Shown in pieces: positions 28,719-33,708 of a stretch of DNA of 33,708 nt (the stretch's first letter is position 1; each line of letters opens with the position of its first letter). The DNA is taken from assembly GCA_913057925.1 (NCBI GenBank), contig CAJXPG010000031.1:1-33708 (forward strand), given 5' to 3'. This stretch comes from an uncultured Colwellia sp. (GTDB lineage Bacteria; Pseudomonadota; Gammaproteobacteria; Enterobacterales; Alteromonadaceae). The notes beneath the pieces were generated by a model, which saw nothing but the letters and a program-made list of their open reading frames with translations, was not told where the DNA came from and searched no databases. Made by a program: the position numbers and the translations under genes.

Positions 28719-28746
28719 ACCATACGCCCATGACATATTATGTCAA
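28719..28746 (-). promoter_or_regulatory. Likely yqiJ operon promoter
   Basis: On the minus strand: perfect -35 TTGACA (28746-28741), 16-nt spacer, -10 TATGGT (28724-28719), which matches four of six consensus bases. It is placed about 70 nt upstream of the yqiJ ATG. Confidence 0.5.
28731..28745. promoter_or_regulatory. Perfect 15-bp palindrome overlapping the yqiJ -35 box
   Basis: TGACATATTATGTCA is symmetrical around its central base. It covers most of the -35 box and the start of the spacer of the predicted yqiJ promoter, in a divergent intergenic region. It is a candidate binding site for a dimeric regulator; the protein is unknown. Confidence 0.45.
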
Positions 28747-28835
28747 GAGTTATCGTAGTAATGTAAATTTTGACAGGTAAATTAGCATAGTTAAAAGCAA
28801 ATAGCTGTGAAAGTTTTAGCTTTCTTTTAGTTAAA

Positions 28836-28841
28836 TATAAT
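28836..28841 (+). promoter_or_regulatory. Possible -10 box for the zinc-ribbon gene
   Basis: A consensus TATAAT lies about 90 nt upstream of the ATG at 28930. The -35 region at 17 nt (GTTTTA) is poor, so this is a weak assignment. Confidence 0.3.
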
Positions 28842-28929
28842 CCATTAGCATGATGATTTATTTAGCTTTAATCTATATGATAATAAATTAGGTTAAATTG
28901 GATACAATCAATATTAAGGAAATTAGCAA

Positions 28930-29478
28930 ATGAAATGTACTAGTTGTAAAATAGGAGAGTTAAGACCCAGCTTTATCGAAGGACAATTTAGAGCGCATAA
29001 CTGTTCACACTGTAATGGCGATTGGTTACTCATTGAAGATTATGTTGCTTGGAAAGAACGCAACCCTGAATATAGCTTTTCTGAAGATGCTAGTTGTGAC
29101 GTTGAGGATTCAACATCAGCCTTATTGTGCCCAGTTTCAGGCTTAATTATGCGAAAGCTTCGCCTTTCACAGAACACTGAACATCGCATTGATTATAGTG
29201 CAAGTGTTGGCGGTGTCTGGTTAGATAAAGGAGAGTGGCAGCTTCTAAAAGAACAAGGTTTGGCAGGTTCATTAAACTCGGTACTTACCAGCCACTGGCA
29301 ACGTAATATTCGTATCAACAATACCAAAGACAACTTTACTGCAATCTATACTGACAAATTTGGCGATGACAGCTATCAAAGAGTAAAAGCGCTTAGAGAG
29401 TGGTTAGTTGAGCAACCTAATAAAGCAGATTTAAGAGCATACATACTCGCTGAAGATCCCTACTCTGCAGAAAAGTAA
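28930..29478 (+). CDS. Zinc-ribbon protein (zf-TFIIB type) with degenerate second ribbon
   Basis: A 182-aa soluble protein. The N-terminal ribbon has Cys3-x2-Cys6 and Cys25-x2-Cys28 followed by NGDWLLIEDYVAW, the zf-TFIIB pattern. A second copy begins at CPVSGLIMRKLRL (67-79) and ends GGVWLDKGEWQLL, but three of its four expected cysteines are replaced (CPVS and SASV). The fold may persist without metal. The C-terminal 65 residues are helical and basic-acidic mixed. Its function is not known. It is transcribed divergently from the yqiJ-flotillin-ATPase operon and shares its control region. The AAGGA SD is about 9 nt before the ATG and a strong terminator follows. Confidence 0.8.
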   Translation: MKCTSCKIGELRPSFIEGQFRAHNCSHCNGDWLLIEDYVAWKERNPEYSFSEDASCDVEDSTSALLCPVSGLIMRKLRLSQNTEHRIDYSASVGGVWLDKGEWQLLKEQGLAGSLNSVLTSHWQRNIRINNTKDNFTAIYTDKFGDDSYQRVKALREWLVEQPNKADLRAYILAEDPYSAEK

Positions 29479-29507
29479 AATATACAATTACTGCATTGCA
29501 AGAACCA

Positions 29508-29542
29508 GGGTTAAAAAATATTAAATTTTTTAACCCCTTTTT
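29508..29542 (+). terminator. Rho-independent terminator after the zinc-ribbon gene
   Basis: Stem GGGTTAAAAAAT (29508-29519) / ATTTTTTAACCC (29525-29536) with a 5-nt loop, then CTTTTT. It lies about 30 nt after the stop codon. Confidence 0.85.
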
Positions 29543-29618
29543 CATTTCCCCATCGTTTAACTGATAAGTAAGTTATTTCTTTAACCGAAAAGAAAGACTT
29601 ATGCCAATTGGAAGAACA

Positions 29619-29630
29619 GTGTGATCACAC
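29619..29630. promoter_or_regulatory. Perfect 12-bp palindrome upstream of the tonB-like/sigma operon
   Basis: GTGTGATCACAC lies 33-44 nt before the first ATG of the operon. It looks like CRP half-sites (TGTGA/TCACA) but has no 6-nt spacer between the half-sites, so it is not a normal CRP site. A weak promoter, TTGGAA (29608-29613) to TCTTTA (29632-29637), would place it in the spacer. Confidence 0.4.
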
Positions 29631-29662
29631 CTCTTTAATCTTAATGTTAGCGAGGAAGTATA

Positions 29663-30271
29663 ATGAAAAAAATAGCAATAATAACTTTATTAGCTGGGGC
29701 AACCACTTTTAGTTTATTTGCCTTTATGGCGTTTTTAATTAGTAGCGACAAAGTAAATTTAACGGTGCCACCAGATGATGTGCCCATAACAGTGATGACT
29801 CTACCTGATGAGCAACCAGCACAAGATAAACCAAGACCAAATTTACAACCTCCTACTCCTCCGCCAGCACCACAAAGAACGGTTGAGTCTCCAGATGCGG
29901 GAGAAACTGAATCTGGCTATAACTATACCCCTCCGGGTATACAAATAGCTAACAACCCAATAAACACTATCATTTTAGGTAATAAAAGTGATGGCGAAGC
30001 AAGACCGTTAGTCAGGGTAAACCCTAAATACCCTATTGGAGCTGCTAGAGACGGTATAGAAGGTTGGGTAGTTTTAGCTTTTGATATCAACCCGATTGGT
30101 CAAGTGGTTAATATTTCAGTTGTTGACTCTCAACCTAAACGTATTTTTGACAAAGCGGCTAAGCAAGCACTTAGAAAGTGGAAATATAAAGCTAAATCAG
30201 TTGACGGCAAGGCTGTTGCGCAGCAGAATTTCACAGTGCAATTAGATTTTAAAATGTCTCAATCCAGCTAG
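29663..30271 (+). CDS. TonB-like energy transducer protein 1
   Basis: A 202-aa protein with one N-terminal membrane helix (about 5-27), a periplasmic Pro-rich stretch (LQPPTPPPAPQR, 61-72) and a C-terminal TonB domain (about 115-197). The TonB domain has VRVNPKYPIGAARDGIEGWV, then FDINPIGQVVNISVVDS, then AAKQALRKWKYKAK. This matches the TonB C-terminal fold (PxYP...GxxGxV...ALxxWxY). Such proteins couple inner-membrane energy to outer-membrane receptors. No exbB/exbD gene is nearby. GAGGA lies seven bases before the ATG. It heads a tight operon with the sigma factor (18-nt gap) and a second TonB-like protein. Confidence 0.88.
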   Translation: MKKIAIITLLAGATTFSLFAFMAFLISSDKVNLTVPPDDVPITVMTLPDEQPAQDKPRPNLQPPTPPPAPQRTVESPDAGETESGYNYTPPGIQIANNPINTIILGNKSDGEARPLVRVNPKYPIGAARDGIEGWVVLAFDINPIGQVVNISVVDSQPKRIFDKAAKQALRKWKYKAKSVDGKAVAQQNFTVQLDFKMSQSS

Positions 30272-30289
30272 GGAAAAGTAGGAAATAAT

Positions 30290-30850
30290 TTGAAGTTACC
30301 CTCAATGATAAAGGGTTGGTTAAACCCCGCTGTAACGCCTGAAAAGTTGTTGATTGACTATGTCTCTACCGGTAATAAAAAGTGTTTAGCTTTACTGGTA
30401 GAGCAGTTTAACTTATCACTTTTCCATTATCTGTTAAGCCTGTCAAATAAAGAGCTGGCCGAAGACGTGATACAAATAACCTGGTTAAAAGTAATGAAAA
30501 ATAACAGTAAAACACACACCAATGTTAAAAGCTGGTTATTTACCATTGCGCGTCGTACATTAATAGATGAGCTTAGACAGCAACAAAAATGGCAATACCA
30601 AGCACTGGAAGATGACCATATTGTTTCAACTAACTTATCAGATGAATTAGAAAACACTGATGAATTAAAGCGGTTTAATGAAGCGATATCCGCTTTACCT
30701 TTTTATCAAAAGGAAGCATTTATCTTTCAGCAAGAAGGTTTTTCTATTTTAGAGATTTGTCAGTTAACTGATGAGAACTTTGAGACAATTAAAAGCCGTT
30801 TACGTTACGCCCGCAATAACCTTAAAGCACTGCTAGGAAAAGCATCATGA
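30290..30850 (+). CDS. ECF-type sigma-70 family RNA polymerase sigma factor
   Basis: A 186-aa protein with sigma region 2 (about 36-100; ELAEDVIQITWLKVMK and SWLFTIARRTLIDELRQ) and region 4 (about 128-182; ALPFYQKEAFIFQQEGFSIL and the recognition helix DENFETIKSRLRYAR). There is no region 1 or 3, which is the ECF layout. The start is TTG at 30290 with AGGA six bases upstream; an in-frame ATG at 30305 has no SD, so TTG is preferred. The TTG start and the 4-bp overlap with the next gene suggest low, coupled expression. It presumably directs transcription in response to a signal sensed by its partner, the downstream membrane protein. Confidence 0.9.
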   Translation: MKLPSMIKGWLNPAVTPEKLLIDYVSTGNKKCLALLVEQFNLSLFHYLLSLSNKELAEDVIQITWLKVMKNNSKTHTNVKSWLFTIARRTLIDELRQQQKWQYQALEDDHIVSTNLSDELENTDELKRFNEAISALPFYQKEAFIFQQEGFSILEICQLTDENFETIKSRLRYARNNLKALLGKAS

Positions 30851-31560
30851 CAGGCAAAGATTTTGATAAAGAAATAAGTGAACTTTATCAACAAAGAAAA
30901 GCACAAGTTGTTGCTCCTACAATAGATCTTCAACAAAAACCTTTAGTAACCAACTATCACCCAACGAAATTATTGTCGCTTTTTGTCGCTGGCGGTATTG
31001 CTTCATTTGGTGTTATGGCAATCATAAGTCACCTTTCTTCTCCCCCAAGCGAAGTGACAATAACAAAAGTGACTGAGCAGCCAATTAAACTTATTGATTT
31101 ACCACCGCAAGAAGCAGATGAAAAACAAGTTTTAGTTGCTAAGTCATTACCAACAAAGCCTGAAAGTAACTTAGCTAAACTTGCTCACGGCACTGAATTA
31201 CAAGTAACACAAAACAATGAACAGTCTATGTCAGAAGTTATCAATGTTGAGGCTTTAATTACTCCTGTGAGTCTGCCTACATTAACAGCACCAAAAGTAA
31301 CTTTAGAGCCAACATATAAAGTACTACCAGAATATTCTCTCAGCGCAAGAAAAGCTCAGCAAACCGGTGAAGTAGTGCTTCGCTATCAAATCGACTCAGC
31401 GGGGAAAGTCACCAATATAACGCTTATCTCTAGCGATGTTAGCAGAGAATTACAACGTTCAGCCAAAAAAGCTTTAACACAATGGCGATATAAACCAAGT
31501 AATTCGCTACCTGGTGAGCAAGTAGTCACTTTTCAGTTTACTATTGAAGAAAAAGGTTAA
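30847..31560 (+). CDS. TonB-domain membrane protein in anti-sigma position
   Basis: A 237-aa protein: about 40 cytoplasmic residues (MTGKDFDKEISELYQQRKAQ), one membrane helix (about 42-62), a periplasmic linker of about 90 residues without a Pro/Lys repeat, and a C-terminal TonB domain (about 153-236; YKVLPEYSLSARKAQQTGEV, then GKVTNITLISSDVS, then AKKALTQWRYKP). It overlaps the sigma gene in an ATGA junction, the normal arrangement for an anti-sigma factor. The N-terminal cytoplasmic segment (FDKEISELYQQ) looks like the short sigma-binding starts of some anti-sigma factors. I infer a possible membrane anti-sigma factor whose sensor is a TonB fold; a plain second TonB is the alternative. It has no zinc-binding HxxxCxxC motif. 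Confidence 0.75.
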   Translation: MTGKDFDKEISELYQQRKAQVVAPTIDLQQKPLVTNYHPTKLLSLFVAGGIASFGVMAIISHLSSPPSEVTITKVTEQPIKLIDLPPQEADEKQVLVAKSLPTKPESNLAKLAHGTELQVTQNNEQSMSEVINVEALITPVSLPTLTAPKVTLEPTYKVLPEYSLSARKAQQTGEVVLRYQIDSAGKVTNITLISSDVSRELQRSAKKALTQWRYKPSNSLPGEQVVTFQFTIEEKG

Positions 31561-31696
31561 AGACGAGTATTAACGGCATAGTGAAGCGCACGGTAATGTA
31601 TCTTGCCAATATTCTAGCTCACAATTTATTGCTCTGTTGTGCCCCCTTAACTAACAGGCTAAAATATAATTATATTTTTAAACCTTCTAGGTAATC

Positions 31697-32104
31697 ATGT
31701 CCCTAAATTCTGCTCCCTTAACCAGTGAACAACTCGATAGCATTGAAAAGTACGACGAAGAAAAGCGCTTAAGCTATCTTTTACAGCAAGTTGTTAGCAA
31801 CAAAGCAGTATGGATACTTGCTGATGAGCATGGTTGTGTCATGTTAAATACCGACGATGAAGATTGCGTTCCTGTATGGCCTAATGAAGAATTTGCTCAA
31901 CGTTGGGCTACTGACGAATGGCAAGCATGCCAAGCGCAAGCTATTCCATTAGCCAAATGGTACAGTCGTTGGAGTATGGGATTAGAAGATGATGAGCTCG
32001 CTTTAGTCGTTTTCCCCAATCAAGATAACCAAGGTTTAGTGCTATACCCTGAAGAGTTTGAAGCATACCTGCTAAAAGAGACAAAAAAACAAAATAGGAA
32101 ATAA
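31697..32104 (+). CDS. DUF2750 domain-containing protein
   Basis: A 135-aa acidic soluble protein. Its motifs (RLSYLLQQVVSNKAVWILAD, VWPNEEFAQRWA, LVVFPNQDNQGLVLYPEEFE) are those of the DUF2750 family of small proteins of unknown function, common in gammaproteobacteria. It starts with ATG at 31697 preceded by AGGT and is monocistronic. The family has no demonstrated role and nothing in the context indicates one. Confidence 0.85.
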   Translation: MSLNSAPLTSEQLDSIEKYDEEKRLSYLLQQVVSNKAVWILADEHGCVMLNTDDEDCVPVWPNEEFAQRWATDEWQACQAQAIPLAKWYSRWSMGLEDDELALVVFPNQDNQGLVLYPEEFEAYLLKETKKQNRK

Positions 32105-32211
32105 CATCGCATAGCTGACAGTATTCTCTGTTTAAGTATTCTCTGATTGAGTATTGAGTGCTCTTTGTTTATATTGTATTCACTAAGTATAGACATATGT
32201 GCAAGGATAAG

Positions 32212-32889
32212 ATGTCAGCCACTCCGATTGAAGAAAATACTCAACTCTTTGAGCTCCAGCCAGGAAAATACCTCGATTTACAAATTAACAACCCTGTACC
32301 ACTGCGACTGAAGTTACCACTTATTGGATACGAGCTTGGTAAATACATTATTTTAAAGCACCCTCGTTCGACTAATAAGTCTGAATATAAAGACGTGTTA
32401 GTTGAAGGTAATGTGCTAATTATTCGGTATCTAATGGAAGGGAATAAAGGGGAGTGTTTTGCTTTTCGCTCAACAATCAAAAGTGTCAGTCAGTTTCCAG
32501 AAAAGATGCTCTTCATTGAGTACCCGAAAAAGATTGAGAATCGCCAACTTCGTACACAACAACGCACCAGTATTCACTTACCTGCATTAATCATGTTAGA
32601 AGCCTCTAACGATGACAAAGCCACCCAAATTAATGGCATCATAGGGGATATTTCTTCCAAGGGTTGTGGTTTTACTTTTAAAACCAAAAGCGCCAACGCA
32701 AAGGTTAATAAAAGAGATATTTTTGTCTGCTTACAAAGTCCTACTGACGGTGAAGTAAAGATCCCAGCGAGAGTGTGTAATAGTCGCAACGAAAAAGGCA
32801 CTGTCAGTGTTGGTATTCAATTCATTGATGAAGGTAAACTAGTGCCTAGGTTGCTCAGTGAATTATTTATTGAAACCGCAATAAACTAA
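32212..32889 (+). CDS. PilZ domain protein, YcgR-like flagellar brake
   Basis: About 225 aa. An upstream ATG at 32158 extends the frame by 18 residues, but the ATG at 32212 (MSATPIEE) has AAGGA four bases upstream, so I choose that. The N-terminal half resembles the YcgR/YcgN beta-barrel domain (LQPGKYLDLQINNPVPLRLK, GYELGKYIILKHP). The C-terminal half is a PilZ domain with the c-di-GMP-binding RxxxR motif RTQQR and the DISSKGCGF (D/NxSxxG) motif. It probably binds cyclic di-GMP and adjusts motility or secretion. No flagellar genes are adjacent. Confidence 0.85.
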   Translation: MSATPIEENTQLFELQPGKYLDLQINNPVPLRLKLPLIGYELGKYIILKHPRSTNKSEYKDVLVEGNVLIIRYLMEGNKGECFAFRSTIKSVSQFPEKMLFIEYPKKIENRQLRTQQRTSIHLPALIMLEASNDDKATQINGIIGDISSKGCGFTFKTKSANAKVNKRDIFVCLQSPTDGEVKIPARVCNSRNEKGTVSVGIQFIDEGKLVPRLLSELFIETAIN

Positions 32890-32920
32890 TACCTGTTTAA
32901 AAAGAGTAAAAAGGAAAATA

Positions 32921-33379
32921 ATGGAAATTCGTACTGGTGGCTTACACACCTCTGAAGTTATCTCTTTATTAGAAGAACATCACCAAGATATGTTAATGCA
33001 CTCACCTCCCAAAAGTGTCCATGCGCTCGATTTATCAAAACTAGAACAGGCTGACATTACTTTTTTCAGTGTCTGGCAAAATCAAGCTCTCGCAGGTTGT
33101 GGTGCATTAAAAGCGCTAGATAAAAGCCACGCTGAAATTAAGTCTATGCGCACTAGCAAAGACTTCTTACGCCAAGGTGTCGCTAAATTATTATTAGAGC
33201 ATATGCTTATTCAGGCCAGTGCTCGCGGTTATAAAAAACTTAGTTTAGAAACTGGCACTGCTGATGCTTTTAAACCAGCGCAAAAGCTTTACCAACAGCA
33301 GGGCTTTACCGAGTGTTTACCTTTTGCTGATTATCAACAAGATCCTTACAGCACGTTTATGTCAAAAGACTTAGGCTAA
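32921..33379 (+). CDS. GNAT family N-acetyltransferase (YsnE-like)
   Basis: A 152-aa single-domain GNAT. Acetyl-CoA-binding motif A is RQGVAKLLLEHML, preceded by AEIKSMRTSKDFL and followed by GYKKLSLETGTADAFKPA and LYQQQGF. HSPPKSVHALDL near residue 27 is characteristic of a widespread acetyltransferase group related to YsnE. The substrate is unknown. The ATG has AAGGA upstream, the gene follows the PilZ gene by 31 nt and may be co-transcribed with it, and it ends at a bidirectional terminator. Confidence 0.88.
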   Translation: MEIRTGGLHTSEVISLLEEHHQDMLMHSPPKSVHALDLSKLEQADITFFSVWQNQALAGCGALKALDKSHAEIKSMRTSKDFLRQGVAKLLLEHMLIQASARGYKKLSLETGTADAFKPAQKLYQQQGFTECLPFADYQQDPYSTFMSKDLG

Positions 33380-33391
33380 TTTTGAATTAAA

Positions 33392-33428
33392 AAAAGCCGC
33401 TAGATATTACCAACATCTAGCGGCTTTT
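33392..33428. terminator. Bidirectional intrinsic terminator between GNAT and S-formylglutathione hydrolase genes
   Basis: Stem GCCGCTAGAT (33396-33405) / ATCTAGCGGC (33415-33424), flanked by AAAA (33392-33395) and TTTT (33425-33428), with a 9-nt loop. It lies between convergent genes and is symmetrical, so it can act on both strands. Confidence 0.88.
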
Positions 33429-33460
33429 AAGTTTAAGATTATCGCTCATTCAATAACTTG

Positions 33461-33484
33461 CTAGTTAGCTAGTTAGCTAGTTAA
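33461..33484. repeat. Three tandem copies of an 8-bp unit at the end of fghA
   Basis: CTAGTTAG is repeated at 33461 and 33469, with a third, one-mismatch copy (CTAGTTAA) at 33477. The array covers the stop codon (33473-33475, minus strand) and the last codons of the S-formylglutathione hydrolase gene. Confidence 0.8.
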
Positions 33485-33687
33485 GTGATGTTGATGGAAA
33501 CGTAAATGCGCTTCAATAAAGCTACTAATAAAGTAATAACTATGGTCATAGCCTTCATGTAAATTTAACTCTAACGGATAGCCACTTTTTTCTGCTGATG
33601 CTTGTAAAGTTTCTGGTTTTAGCTGCTCTATAAGGAAGTTATCTGCTTCCCCTTGATCAACCCTTGCAGGAACAAACTGCTTCACAT
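33473..33687 (-). CDS. fghA: S-formylglutathione hydrolase, C-terminal part only
   Basis: About 71 C-terminal residues of an esterase-D family enzyme. VDQGEADNFLIEQLKPE contains the catalytic-acid region (Asp in GEAD) and GYDHSYYFISSFIEAHLRFH contains the catalytic His. Both match E. coli FrmB/YeiG. The enzyme hydrolyses S-formylglutathione in glutathione-dependent formaldehyde detoxification. The gene is truncated by the contig end: bases from 33688 on are adapter, which introduces an in-frame TAA. The GTG at 33683-33685 is an internal Val codon, not a start. Confidence 0.88.
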
Positions 33688-33708
33688 CTGTCTCTTATAC
33701 ACATCTGA
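33688..33708. other. Nextera transposase adapter sequence (not genomic)
   Basis: The bases CTGTCTCTTATACACATCT (33688-33706) are identical to the 19-bp Tn5 mosaic end used in Nextera libraries. They are followed by GA, the first two bases of one of the two standard Nextera adapter continuations. They interrupt the conserved S-formylglutathione hydrolase frame. This is untrimmed adapter at a contig end. Confidence 0.95.

Noticed and set aside
31661-31678. AAATATAATTATATTT palindrome with an embedded TATAAT before the DUF2750 gene
   Set aside because: It is simple AT-rich symmetry with no -35 box at the right spacing, so I do not call a promoter or operator.
33473-33685. Complete small ORF starting at GTG 33685
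   Set aside because: The sequence is the C-terminal end of S-formylglutathione hydrolase. The GTG is an internal Val codon and the upstream stop comes from adapter sequence.
1-33708. CRISPR arrays, tRNA or rRNA genes, IS elements, prophage or defence islands
   Set aside because: No regular direct repeats with spacers, no cloverleaf candidates, and no transposase, integrase or recognised defence proteins were seen.

Overview
This AT-rich window looks like chromosomal DNA of a marine gammaproteobacterium of the order Alteromonadales, most likely Colwelliaceae (Colwellia or Thalassotalea type). The assignment rests on the E. coli-like Rep, UbiE, UbiJ, UbiB and UbiK proteins combined with a PEP-CTERM/exosortase-A-type polysaccharide locus. 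It is inferred from protein resemblance and was not searched. The right edge is a contig end: the last 21 bases read as Nextera transposon-adapter sequence.

Region 1 (1-12140, all minus strand) is the distal part of an exopolysaccharide / PEP-CTERM locus. In transcription order it holds phosphomannomutase (cpsG), a GNAT/FemAB-like acyltransferase, a small acyl carrier protein, exosortase-A-system hydrolases 2 and 1, a fused WecB-WecC enzyme (UDP-GlcNAc to UDP-ManNAc to UDP-ManNAcA), and two tandem PrsT-type TPR lipoproteins. The second PrsT runs off the left edge. No exosortase is in view. The locus combines nucleotide-sugar supply with an acyl-handling set (ACP, acyltransferase, two alpha/beta hydrolases) and two large envelope lipoproteins.

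Region 2 (12177-18005) is housekeeping: ubiK, a MITE-like intergenic palindrome, rep helicase on the plus strand, and the ubiE-ubiJ-ubiB operon on the minus strand. Four aerobic ubiquinone-biosynthesis genes therefore lie within 6 kb.

Region 3 (18006-20520) has a 483-bp non-coding stretch with a well-formed plus-strand promoter, an operator-like dyad and a strong intrinsic terminator. I read this as a candidate small RNA of about 90 nt. A NIT-domain chemoreceptor gene follows.

Region 4 (20534-29478) is the most unusual part. It is a minus-strand operon of a YqiJ/NfeD-like OB-fold membrane protein, a long YqiK-type flotillin and a giant (about 1751 aa) coiled-coil AAA+ ATPase of the DUF3686 'DNA repair ATPase' type. 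A two-ribbon zinc protein is transcribed divergently. A terminator-like hairpin lies just before the ATPase gene, and a perfect palindrome overlaps the likely operon promoter.

Region 5 (29663-31560) is a three-gene operon: a TonB-like protein, an ECF-type sigma factor with a TTG start, and a second TonB-like membrane protein. The last gene overlaps the sigma gene by 4 bp, in the place where an anti-sigma factor normally sits.

Region 6 (31697-33687) holds a DUF2750 protein, a PilZ/YcgR-like protein, a GNAT acetyltransferase and the 3' part of an S-formylglutathione hydrolase gene cut by the contig end. No tRNA, rRNA, CRISPR array, IS element or prophage was seen.
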